From Gemmatimonadota bacterium (GTDB lineage Bacteria; Gemmatimonadota; Gemmatimonadetes; Gemmatimonadales; GWC2-71-9), in NCBI GenBank assembly GCA_003246755.1, contig QKDC01000156.1, positions 1 to 52,690 of the forward strand: 52,690 bases of DNA. Reading direction: 5' to 3'. Positions 33,959-41,925 of this stretch are shown here, piece after piece. The position numbers and the translations under genes were made by a program. The notes beneath the pieces are model-generated. The model saw only the letters and a program-made list of their open reading frames with translations, was not told where the DNA came from and did not search any database. Each line of letters opens with the position of its first letter. Position 1 is the first letter of the stretch.

Positions 33959-34641
33959 GCGAGTCGCGGCGTCACTTTCACGATCAACTCAGCGAGCTGC
34001 TCGCGAGCCTCCTGCGCATGTCATCGGATGCCGAGACCGCGGTGAGCCAGGCGGTCGAGGCCCTCCTGACACGGGACCGGGCGAAGGCGAACGGGGTGAT
34101 CGCCGGAGACAAGAACCTGGACGGTCAGGAAGTCGAAGTCGAAGAAGAGTGTATCAACCTACTGGCGCTGCAGCAGCCCATGGGCAAGGACCTCCGGACC
34201 CTCACCGCGGTCCTCAAGATTTCGAATGACCTCGAGCGTGTGGGCGATCACGCGGTCAACATCGCCGAGTCCGCGGTCCGCTTGAGTGAGAGCCGGATGA
34301 TGGCCGCCGAACCCGAACTGGTGGAGATGGCTCGGATCACCAAAGCGATGTTGGCTGATGCGCTCGATGCTCTCGTCCGACGCGATGCCGAAGCAGCTCG
34401 TGCGGTGTGTCGCCGAGATGACCAGGTGGACGAACTGCACAAATCGGTGTTCCGGATCGTACTGACCCACATGATGGAGCACCCGGAGCACATCAGTGCG
34501 GGGATGGAGTTCACCTCAACCAGCCGTAACCTGGAACGAATCGCCGATCTCGCCACCAACATCGGCGAGGATGTCGTGTTCCTGGTCGAGGGCAAGACCA
34601 TCAAACACCACGCCGAAGATGAGGCCGGTCAGGCTCCGTAG
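33955..34641 (+). CDS. phoU: phosphate signalling complex protein PhoU
   Basis: A 228-aa cytoplasmic protein with two three-helix PhoU bundles. Family repeats with the metal-binding E/D-x-x-x-D motif are visible: [21 protein letters not shown] in the first half and [20 protein letters not shown] in the second. PhoU couples Pst transport to inhibition of PhoR when phosphate is abundant. Length is normal. It is the last gene of the phosphate operon, and its 3' end overlaps the convergent aldehyde dehydrogenase by 13 bases. Confidence 0.95.
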   Translation: MSESRRHFHDQLSELLASLLRMSSDAETAVSQAVEALLTRDRAKANGVIAGDKNLDGQEVEVEEECINLLALQQPMGKDLRTLTAVLKISNDLERVGDHAVNIAESAVRLSESRMMAAEPELVEMARITKAMLADALDALVRRDAEAARAVCRRDDQVDELHKSVFRIVLTHMMEHPEHISAGMEFTSTSRNLERIADLATNIGEDVVFLVEGKTIKHHAEDEAGQAP

Positions 34642-37022
34642 GGAATCCAGATGTTCTTGATCTGGGTGGCCTCCCGGAGAAACTCCTCACCCTCACCGTC
34701 GCGCGGATCGAGCCAATCACGCTTGGCATCGTGCTCGACCCACGTGCGTTTCATATTCCCGGCCGAGAGTCGCTGGACCTGAGTCGCGCCGGCGCCGCTC
34801 CCCCAGTACCACAACCCGTCCACGTCATCATGCGCCGCAAGCACATCGGTGAGGAGATCATGCCCGCCGGTGACCAAATTGATGACGCCACCAGGAAGAT
34901 CCGATGTATCGAAGAGTTGGTAGCAGTCGGTGGCAAGGAGGGGCCAACGCTCCGACGGAACGGCCACGACCGTGTTGCCGATGCTGATGGGTGGGAGAAT
35001 GGTCGAAAGGAACCCGAGGAGCGATGGCCCTTCAGGACACACCACACCCATCACACCGATGGGCTCTTTCATGGCCAGGGTAACGTTGCGGAAAGGCGTG
35101 TGGTGGACGGCGCCTTCCCATTTGTCCGCCCAGGCTGCGTAACTGAACACCCTGGAGATCGAAGCCTCGACCTCACGCTGGGCGGCACGCGAGCCCACCC
35201 CGGTCAAGGAATGGATCCGCTCGGCAAATTCGCCCCGCCGGTGAGACAGGTTTTCGGCAAGATAGAAGAGGATCTGGGCCCGGAGATGGGCGGTGGAGCG
35301 TCCCCAGCTCTCGGCGGCCTTGCGGGCCGCCTCGACAGCGTTACGGATGTCCTTCCGGTTGCCGTCTCCCACTTCACCGACCTGGGTCCCTGAGGAGTCG
35401 AGCACGGGACGACTGTAGGCTCCATCGGGACGGACCTGCTTGCCTCCAATGTACATCTTGACCGTGCGATCGAGACCGGAAAGGCTCTCTCCTGACCCCG
35501 TCGGCTTGGCCCCACCCGAATCACCCTCTTCGGCCCTCGATTTCTTGCGGGGTCGCGGAGCGCGTTTGACGTACTCCCAGAGACCCTCTTCCCCCCCCTC
35601 TCGTCCAAAACCGCTCTCCCGATAGCCGCCAAACCCGCTCGCCGCGTCAAATACATTGGTACAGTTGATCCACACCGTCCCGGCCTTGACCTGTGGCGCG
35701 ATGTCGAGCGCGGTGTTGATGTTCTCCGTCCAAATACTCGCCGCGAGACCAAATCGGGTGTTGTTCGCGAGCTCGACGGCTTCAGCGGGGGTCCGGAAGG
35801 TCATCAACACCACGACCGGCCCAAAGATCTCCACCTGCGCGATGGTGGCCGCCGGTGCCACATCCGTGAACAAGGTCGGAGGGTAGAACAGTCCTTCGGT
35901 GGGACAGCTCCAACTCGGCTGCCACATCGCGGCCCCCTCGGCCTCGCCTTGTGCCACGAGCTGTTGGATGCGCTCCAACTGCACCGGGGCAACGATCGCC
36001 CCGATATCGATGGCCTTGTCGAGAGAGTCCCCCACACGAAGCGTCTCCATCCTGGCCTTGAGCCGCTCGACGAGCCGTTGAGCCATTCCCTCTTGCACCA
36101 GGATGCGCGATCCGGCACAGCACACCTGGCCCTGGTTGAACCAGATCGCGTCCACGACTCCTTCGACGACCGAATCCAGATCGGCGTCCTCGAACACGAT
36201 GAACGGTGATTTGCCCCCGAGTTCGAGTGACAGCTTCTTGTCGGACCCCGCCGTGGCCGTCCGGATGATCCGACCCACTTCGGTCGATCCCGTGAACGCG
36301 ATCTTGTCGACATCCGGATGGTCGACCAGGGCCGCCCCGGTACGGCCGTCTCCCGTCACGACGTTGACGACACCGTCGGGGAGGCCAGCCTCCCGGCAGA
36401 CCTCGGCGAACAGCAGCGCCGTGAGAGAAGTGAACTCCGCGGGCTTGAGCACGACCGTGTTTCCCATGGCAAGTGCCGGGGCGATCTTCCACGCCAGCAT
36501 CAGCAACGGAAAGTTCCAGGGGATGATTTGGCCAACGACTCCCACAGGCCCGTAACCCGGGAACTCGCTGTCCCTCAACTGTGCCCACCCGGCGTGGTGA
36601 TAGAAGTGCCGTGCCACCAGAGGTACATCGATATCTCGGGACTCCCTGATCGGCTTGCCATTGTCCAATGATTCCACCACGGCGAAGAGCCGGTGGTGTT
36701 TCTGCACATGCCGTGCAATAGCGTAGAGATGCCGGGCGCGTTCGTGACCGGAGAGAGCGCTCCAGGTGGGGAACGCTGCCCGCGCCGCTCGCACTGCGGC
36801 ATCGACATCGGCCTCCGACCCCTGAGCCACCTGCGCGAGGACTTCCCGGGTCGCCGGGTTGATCGTATCGAACCATGCCTGGGGTTCGACCTGCTGACCC
36901 CCGATCACGTGTCCGAACTTCCGCCCGTTTCGGTCGAGCCATTCCAGGGCCTTCCCGGAGGCCTCTGGCGCGGGGCCCCAAGCCATGGATTCGAAGATCT
37001 CGGGTATGGAAGGTCGGGCCAT
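34629..37022 (-). CDS. two-domain aldehyde dehydrogenase, ALDH16-like, second domain degenerate
   Basis: A 797-aa protein. Residues 1-490 are a complete NAD(P)-dependent aldehyde dehydrogenase: PWNFP (N169), VLKPAE (K193), LELGGKSP (E267), catalytic Cys C301 in FNQGQVCCAGSR, and QVEIFGP (E399). A charged linker (about 490-515) leads to a second ALDH-like region of about 280 residues. This retains the Rossmann-type part (VCPEGPSLLGFLSTILPP, GNTVVAVPSE) but lacks the catalytic cysteine and glutamate blocks. One active plus one pseudo-domain is the layout of the ALDH16 family. It follows deoC by 32 bases, so the acetaldehyde released by DeoC is a likely substrate. Active-site channelling between the proteins is speculation. 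Confidence 0.87.
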   Translation of the reverse strand: MARPSIPEIFESMAWGPAPEASGKALEWLDRNGRKFGHVIGGQQVEPQAWFDTINPATREVLAQVAQGSEADVDAAVRAARAAFPTWSALSGHERARHLYAIARHVQKHHRLFAVVESLDNGKPIRESRDIDVPLVARHFYHHAGWAQLRDSEFPGYGPVGVVGQIIPWNFPLLMLAWKIAPALAMGNTVVLKPAEFTSLTALLFAEVCREAGLPDGVVNVVTGDGRTGAALVDHPDVDKIAFTGSTEVGRIIRTATAGSDKKLSLELGGKSPFIVFEDADLDSVVEGVVDAIWFNQGQVCCAGSRILVQEGMAQRLVERLKARMETLRVGDSLDKAIDIGAIVAPVQLERIQQLVAQGEAEGAAMWQPSWSCPTEGLFYPPTLFTDVAPAATIAQVEIFGPVVVLMTFRTPAEAVELANNTRFGLAASIWTENINTALDIAPQVKAGTVWINCTNVFDAASGFGGYRESGFGREGGEEGLWEYVKRAPRPRKKSRAEEGDSGGAKPTGSGESLSGLDRTVKMYIGGKQVRPDGAYSRPVLDSSGTQVGEVGDGNRKDIRNAVEAARKAAESWGRSTAHLRAQILFYLAENLSHRRGEFAERIHSLTGVGSRAAQREVEASISRVFSYAAWADKWEGAVHHTPFRNVTLAMKEPIGVMGVVCPEGPSLLGFLSTILPPISIGNTVVAVPSERWPLLATDCYQLFDTSDLPGGVINLVTGGHDLLTDVLAAHDDVDGLWYWGSGAGATQVQRLSAGNMKRTWVEHDAKRDWLDPRDGEGEEFLREATQIKNIWIPYGA

Positions 37023-37054
37023 TGGGGGTGCCCTGAGTCGTTAGTCGTGGATCG

Positions 37055-38122
37055 TCATCCCACCGGATGCCGATGGAATGCAGAGTAGCCGCCGGTGGCC
37101 TCGAACTCCAACTGACGCTCGATGTCGGCGAGGAGAGAGCTCGCACCAAACCGAAAGAGGTCGGGTCGGAGCCATCGATCACCGAGTTCTTCCTTCATCA
37201 TGGCCAGCCAGCCGAGCGATTGCTTGGCGGTGCGGATCCCACCAGCGGGTTTGAGTCCGACGTGGTATCCAACTCGGGCCTGGTAGTCACGGATTTGCCG
37301 AGCCATGACGAGACCGACTGGCAGCGTCGCGTTGACCGGCTCTTTGCCGGTCGAGGTCTTGATGAAGTCGGCCCCCGCCATCATGCACACCAGGCTCGCC
37401 CGTGCTACGTCGCGGAGGGTACCGAGTTCACCCGTTCCCAGGATGGTCTTGAGGTGCGCCTCGCCACACGCGGCACGGAACGCCTTGACCTCCTCGTACA
37501 GCGCCCCCCAGTTGCCCGTGAGCACGTGGCCCCGGGTGATGACGATGTCAATCTCGGCGGCTCCATCCCGGACCGATGCCTCAATCTCCCGCAATCGCGT
37601 CTCGAGGGGTGAGAGGCCCGCAGGAAAACCCGTGCTGACCGCGGCGACAGGGATCCCACTGCCGGCCAGGGCTGCGACAGCGGTTGCCACCATCTCGTGG
37701 TACACACAGACTGCCGCCACCCGGATGGGAAGATCTTGCGCGCCGAGCAGTTCAAGGAGGTCACGCCGCACCGGCATCCGCGCCTTGGCGCACAGTCGCC
37801 GCACCCGGCCCGGCGTATCGTCACCCTGGAGGGTGGTGAGATCCATCAGGGTAACTGCCCTGAGGAGCCAAGCCACTTGCCATTCTTTCTTGACCGTCCG
37901 ACGCGTTTCGATGGTCGCGGCCCGGCGTTCGACCGCACTGCGATTCACCCGCGTGTCCCGGACCCAGGACAGATCGAGGGGGCACCCCCGGTTGCGTTCA
38001 AGGACCGGAGGTGGATGATCCGGGATGGCGCCGGGCCTGGTCCTGCCCGCTCCATATCGGGCATGGGCCTTCGTGGTGCTCATGCCCGAATGGTACTGTG
38101 CCATCGAGGGTCTGTCATCCAT
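37055..38122 (-). CDS. deoC: deoxyribose-phosphate aldolase, long animal-like form
   Basis: A class I Schiff-base aldolase that splits 2-deoxyribose-5-phosphate into glyceraldehyde-3-phosphate and acetaldehyde. Active-site blocks are AEIDIVITRG, GEAHLKTILGTGELGT and the catalytic lysine region DFIKTSTGKEPVNAT, followed by GLKPAGGIRTAKQSL. At 342-355 aa it is longer than short bacterial DeoC. The N-terminal RRTVKKEWQVAWLLRAVTLM-type region and the LFRFGASSLLADIERQ ending closely match human DERA as I recall it. ATG 38122, 38104 and 38083 are all possible starts; none has a good ribosome binding site. It lies between a rhomboid gene and the aldehyde dehydrogenase. Confidence 0.92.
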   Translation of the reverse strand: MDDRPSMAQYHSGMSTTKAHARYGAGRTRPGAIPDHPPPVLERNRGCPLDLSWVRDTRVNRSAVERRAATIETRRTVKKEWQVAWLLRAVTLMDLTTLQGDDTPGRVRRLCAKARMPVRRDLLELLGAQDLPIRVAAVCVYHEMVATAVAALAGSGIPVAAVSTGFPAGLSPLETRLREIEASVRDGAAEIDIVITRGHVLTGNWGALYEEVKAFRAACGEAHLKTILGTGELGTLRDVARASLVCMMAGADFIKTSTGKEPVNATLPVGLVMARQIRDYQARVGYHVGLKPAGGIRTAKQSLGWLAMMKEELGDRWLRPDLFRFGASSLLADIERQLEFEATGGYSAFHRHPVG

Positions 38123-38134
38123 CTCCCGGCCAGC

Positions 38135-38890
38135 CTAGCGGATCCGCCACCCCGACCACGCAAGTGCCTGATTGCGACGAGCCATGAGTTCCCGGTCGCG
38201 GAAAAGGAAAATGAGCGTCGCGCCCGCGACGAACCCACCGGCGTGGGCCCAAAAGGCAACGCCTCCTCCTTCACTCGCGACGGCCGGAATCCCGCCCACG
38301 ATCTGGAGCAGGAACCAATACCCGAGCATGAGCCACGCCCGGACACCGATTGTGGTGATGAAGAACCCAAGGAAGATCAACATGTGTACCCGGACTCGTG
38401 GATAGAGCACGATGTACGCCCCCATGACCCCGCTGACGGCGCCCGACGCACCCACCATGGGAATGGGGCTCGCGGGATCGACGGCCATCTGGGCACTGGC
38501 GGCCGCCAGGCCGGTGAGGATGTAGAAGAAGAGGAACCGGCCGTGCCCCATCGAATCTTCGATGTTGTTCCCGAACACCCAGAGGAACCACATGTTCCCG
38601 ATGAGGTGCAGCCACCCACCATGGAGAAACATCGAAGTGACGACGGTGTACCAGGAAGCCTGATCGGTGATGACGCAAGCCAGCCCGCGACCGAGTGGGA
38701 TTTCCATGCCGGGGGTGACACGGTGGAGCAACTCAGCGGGAATGAGTCCCAACGAACAGACCGAATTCGAAAGGAGGGGTTCGGACCCCATACCCTGCAC
38801 GAACACCCACATCAAGACGTTCGCCGCAATGAGCCCAAGGGTGACGACCGGTTTGAGGAAGGTCGGGTTATCATCGCGGATCGGAAACAT
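38135..38890 (-). CDS. rhomboid family intramembrane serine protease
   Basis: A 251-aa inner-membrane protein with about six helices. Catalytic features are complete: the oxyanion region HLIGNMWFLWVFGNNIED, the nucleophile serine in MVGASGAVSGVMGAY, and the histidine in FWAHAGGFVAGA. The L1-loop segment SMFLHGGWLHL is also present. Rhomboids cut transmembrane substrates; the target is unknown. It begins the minus-strand rhomboid-deoC-ALDH group (12-base gap to deoC). TATATT lies five bases before ATG 38890 with no ribosome binding site, which suggests a leaderless start. Confidence 0.9.
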   Translation of the reverse strand: MFPIRDDNPTFLKPVVTLGLIAANVLMWVFVQGMGSEPLLSNSVCSLGLIPAELLHRVTPGMEIPLGRGLACVITDQASWYTVVTSMFLHGGWLHLIGNMWFLWVFGNNIEDSMGHGRFLFFYILTGLAAASAQMAVDPASPIPMVGASGAVSGVMGAYIVLYPRVRVHMLIFLGFFITTIGVRAWLMLGYWFLLQIVGGIPAVASEGGGVAFWAHAGGFVAGATLIFLFRDRELMARRNQALAWSGWRIR

Positions 38891-38895
38891 GGGTC

Positions 38896-38901
38896 AATAT
38901 A
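38896..38901 (-). promoter_or_regulatory. candidate -10 hexamer upstream of the rhomboid gene
   Basis: TATATT on the minus strand ends five bases before the rhomboid ATG. No -35 element is recognisable at normal spacing. Transcription from here would start within or next to the start codon. Confidence 0.35.
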
Positions 38902-38998
38902 GAAAGCCGTTGGCGGTAGGGTGGCCACCAAACATATTGCACTGCCGACGACCACCCCTTCGACCCCACCAAACAACGAACCGAGCGCTTCGAGTCGA

Positions 38999-39856
38999 AT
39001 GACGACGAATCACCCCATCACCCACGTTTCCGACACCGCCGTGTGGGTTGCGATGTACCGGGCGCTGGAGTCCGAGCGCCCCGACGCCCTCTTCCAGGAT
39101 CCACTTGCACGTCGTCTCGCGGGACCGCTCGGCGAGAAGATGCTGGCCGAGATCCCCAAGGCGCGGACCATGGGGTGGCCCATGGTCGTCCGGACCGCGG
39201 TCCTGGACGAGCTTGTCATGCGGAGCGTGACGGAGGGCGGTTTTGACACGGTGGTCAACCTGGCCGCGGGGCTCGATACTCGACCCTATCGGCTTCCCAT
39301 TCCCTCTTCGGTCCGGTGGATCGAGGTGGATCTACCGGGGATGGTGGAGTACAAGCGCGCGCGCCTGGGTGACGAGAAGTCTGTCTGTTCGCTAGAAGTC
39401 ATTTCGGCGGACCTCGCTGACCGGGCCGAACGTGACGCCGTCCTCGACCGAGTCGGTGACGGCACCGCACTCGTGATCACCGAGGGTCTCTTGGTGTATC
39501 TCGAGCCGTCCGACGTCAAGGAACTCGCCACGGCGCTCCACGCTCACCCCGCCGTCAAAGAGTGGATCCTCGATCTTGGGAGTCCAAGACTCCTCAAGAT
39601 GTTGGAGAAGACCTGGGGCCCGACACTGCGTGCGGGGAACGCACCGTTTCGGTTCGGTCCCAGTGAGGGAACTGCGTTCTTCACACCGATGGGATGGAAG
39701 GAACTGGAGTTCCGGCCCATGTTCGAGGAGTCGGTGCACCTCAAGAGAAGCATGCCACTCGGCCGGTTCTGGCTCTGGCTCGGGAAGTTCTCTTCTGCGA
39801 AGAGGCGAGAAGAGTTCCGCCGTATGTCGGGGATGGTGCGTCTCGGCAGAGCCTAG
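38999..39856 (+). CDS. class I SAM-dependent methyltransferase, LCM/PPM1-like family
   Basis: A 285-aa methyltransferase related to leucine carboxyl methyltransferases and to the TIGR00027 group common in actinobacteria. Signatures are VSDTAVWVAMYRALESERPDALF-type N-terminus, DTVVNLAAGLDTRPYRL (SAM loop), VRWIEVDLPGMVEYKRARL, and TALVITEGLLVYLEPSDV. The methyl acceptor is unknown and may be a small carboxylate. ATG 38999 is chosen because homology begins there; an in-frame GTG at 38921 would add 26 low-complexity residues. It converges on the following membrane-protein gene, sharing the CTAG at 39853-39856 for both stop codons. Confidence 0.85.
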   Translation: MTTNHPITHVSDTAVWVAMYRALESERPDALFQDPLARRLAGPLGEKMLAEIPKARTMGWPMVVRTAVLDELVMRSVTEGGFDTVVNLAAGLDTRPYRLPIPSSVRWIEVDLPGMVEYKRARLGDEKSVCSLEVISADLADRAERDAVLDRVGDGTALVITEGLLVYLEPSDVKELATALHAHPAVKEWILDLGSPRLLKMLEKTWGPTLRAGNAPFRFGPSEGTAFFTPMGWKELEFRPMFEESVHLKRSMPLGRFWLWLGKFSSAKRREEFRRMSGMVRLGRA

Positions 39857-40281
39857 CTGCCCCCCAAACGTTCATAGGCCCAGGCAGCCACCGCCGCGAC
39901 GACCATCATCTCCAGCACGCCCCAAAGAACGAACACACCCATCAATGTTGCGGTAAAGAGGCCCCAGCCTACGTTGACCCAGGCGAACTGGACGATCATG
40001 AGGAGCCACGCGGTCAACCCCGCCGCGACGACCGTCACGCGTCCGGGACCGAATCGGGGTCGCATGGCGGCATAGAGCCAGGCCACGGATGCCCCCATGA
40101 CCAGTCGTTCGGTAGTATGCGATAGGACCATGCCCATGGTGACCATGGGTTCGAAGCCCAGACGATCGAACCCTGCCGAGAGCATTCGTTCGGCCCAGAG
40201 GTTGGCGGCAAGGAGCCCCAAGATGAGGTCGGTCGTTCCCGCGGCAATCGCCGACACGATGAGGGGCCGGAATCGAATCAT
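39853..40281 (-). CDS. four-helix hypothetical membrane protein
   Basis: A 142-aa integral membrane protein with four predicted helices, starting IRFRPLIVSAIAAGTTDLILGLL and ending WGVLEMMVVAAVAAWAYERL. I do not recognise the family. Two conserved-looking polar positions lie inside helices (TTD in helix 1, HTTER before helix 2). ATG 40281 is supported by GGGAGGG five bases upstream. It diverges from the decarboxylase gene across 126 bases that hold no other feature I can support. Confidence 0.7.
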   Translation of the reverse strand: MIRFRPLIVSAIAAGTTDLILGLLAANLWAERMLSAGFDRLGFEPMVTMGMVLSHTTERLVMGASVAWLYAAMRPRFGPGRVTVVAAGLTAWLLMIVQFAWVNVGWGLFTATLMGVFVLWGVLEMMVVAAVAAWAYERLGGS

Positions 40282-40407
40282 GACATCCCTCCCTTCCCTT
40301 GAACCGGTGAGCCGACCAGCCCTTGAAGGTGTCGATGTACTTCCCCGCAGTCGCCAACACAAGCCCCTCCGCCCATTTTTAGCCTTCTCGTCCCGTGCAG
40401 GAGTATC

Positions 40408-41925
40408 ATGTCGCCGAATCCGTCCAACGCCCGTTCCGTCCCCCTCCAACTTCGCCCCGAGGAATTCCGCAGGATCGGTCACGACTTGGTGGATCGCATC
40501 GCCGAATTCCTGAAGACGATGCCGGAGGGACCGGTCACCCCCGGTGAGCCGCCCTCCACGATTCGCGCATTGCTCGGGACGGGTCCGCTACCCGCAGGCG
40601 GGGCATCCGCGGACACCCTGCTTCAGACCTCGAGCGAATTGCTCTTCAAACACTCCCTGTTCAATGGACATCCCCGGTTCTGGGGATACATCACTTCGCC
40701 ACCAGCCCCCATCGGTATTCTTGCCGATTTCCTCGCCTCGGCGGTGAACGCAAACGCGGGGGCCTATATCCTCTCGCCGGTCGCGACGGAGATCGAACGG
40801 CAGACCATCCAGTGGATTGCGGAACTCATTGGATTTCCGGCCTCATGTGGCGGGGTACTGGTCAGCGGGGGGAACATGGCCAACTTCGTCGGGTTTCTTA
40901 CGGCAAGGGCCGCCAAGGGTGGAGCCCCGGTGAAATCGGACGGGCTCCACGGGCACCCGGCGTTCAGGGCGTACGCCTCGGCAGCGGTCCACACATGGAC
41001 CCAGAAAGCGTCGGACTTATTCGGCCTTGGAGCGGAGAACGTCCGGTATATCCCTGTCGACCGCCAACAGCGGATCGACGTCGAGGCCCTGCGGGACAGG
41101 ATTCGCACCGACCTGGAGGCCGGAGACAGACCCTTCATCGTGGTGGGCACCGCGGGATCGGTGGGCACCGGCTCGATCGATCCCCTGCCGCAGTTGGCGG
41201 AGGTGTGCCGAGAGTTCGATCTCTGGTTCCACGTGGATGGGGCGTATGGTGGGCTCGCCGCATGTCTCCCGGATGCGTCACCTGATCTGAAGGGCCTGAG
41301 CGAGGCTGACTCCGTCGCCATCGATCCGCACAAATGGCTCTATGCACCGCTCGAGGCCGGCTGCGTCCTGGTTCGCGATCCGGCCAAGTTGGGCGAGACC
41401 TTCAGTTATCACCCCGACTACTACCGGATGGACGATGTCGGAGGTGAACAACCACTCAACTTCGTCGACTACGGTCCGCAGAACTCGCGCGGGTTCCGCG
41501 CGCTGAAAGTCTGGCTCGCACTCCAACATGCCGGACGCGACGGGTACGTGCGAATGATTGGTGACGACGTCGCCCTCGCGCAGGAACTATACCGGTTGGT
41601 GGAAGAGCATCCGCGATTGGAACCGGGCACCCAGAACCTTTCCATCACGACCTTTCGGTATATCCCTGACGGCCTGAGCCAGCAGACAGCGTCGCGGGAA
41701 GACTATCTCAACCGACTCAACGAAGAGATCCTTACCCGCATGCAGGAAGAGGGAGAAGCCTTCGTGTCGAACGCGATCGTGGACGGTCGTTATCTCCTGA
41801 GGGCCTGCATCGTCAACTTCAACACCAAACCCGAAGATCTCGTCGCACTCATCGAGCTGACCGATCGCCTGGGCCGAGAGCTCCATGAGGCAGCAGACAC
41901 CAACAAGGACAACTCGAGAGGATGA
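40408..41925 (+). CDS. PLP-dependent group II amino acid decarboxylase
   Basis: A 505-aa cytoplasmic decarboxylase of the aromatic-amino-acid/glutamate decarboxylase fold. PLP-site residues are VSGGNMANF, H195 in AAVHTWTQKAS, D277 in FHVDGAYGG and the Schiff-base lysine K309 in AIDPHKWLYAPLEAGC. The N-terminal NGHPRFWGYITSPPAPIG is typical of the aromatic-L-amino-acid group, so tryptophan, tyrosine, phenylalanine or DOPA are more likely than glutamate, but substrate is not proven. ATG 40408 has CAGGAG five bases upstream. Its stop overlaps the amidohydrolase start (ATGA at 41922), implying a shared pathway or at least co-translation. Confidence 0.9.
   Translation: MSPNPSNARSVPLQLRPEEFRRIGHDLVDRIAEFLKTMPEGPVTPGEPPSTIRALLGTGPLPAGGASADTLLQTSSELLFKHSLFNGHPRFWGYITSPPAPIGILADFLASAVNANAGAYILSPVATEIERQTIQWIAELIGFPASCGGVLVSGGNMANFVGFLTARAAKGGAPVKSDGLHGHPAFRAYASAAVHTWTQKASDLFGLGAENVRYIPVDRQQRIDVEALRDRIRTDLEAGDRPFIVVGTAGSVGTGSIDPLPQLAEVCREFDLWFHVDGAYGGLAACLPDASPDLKGLSEADSVAIDPHKWLYAPLEAGCVLVRDPAKLGETFSYHPDYYRMDDVGGEQPLNFVDYGPQNSRGFRALKVWLALQHAGRDGYVRMIGDDVALAQELYRLVEEHPRLEPGTQNLSITTFRYIPDGLSQQTASREDYLNRLNEEILTRMQEEGEAFVSNAIVDGRYLLRACIVNFNTKPEDLVALIELTDRLGRELHEAADTNKDNSRG

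Noticed and set aside
35782-37182. 466-aa minus-strand frame across the aldehyde dehydrogenase
   Set aside because: It is an alternative frame of a gene with clear catalytic motifs, and shows no domain pattern.
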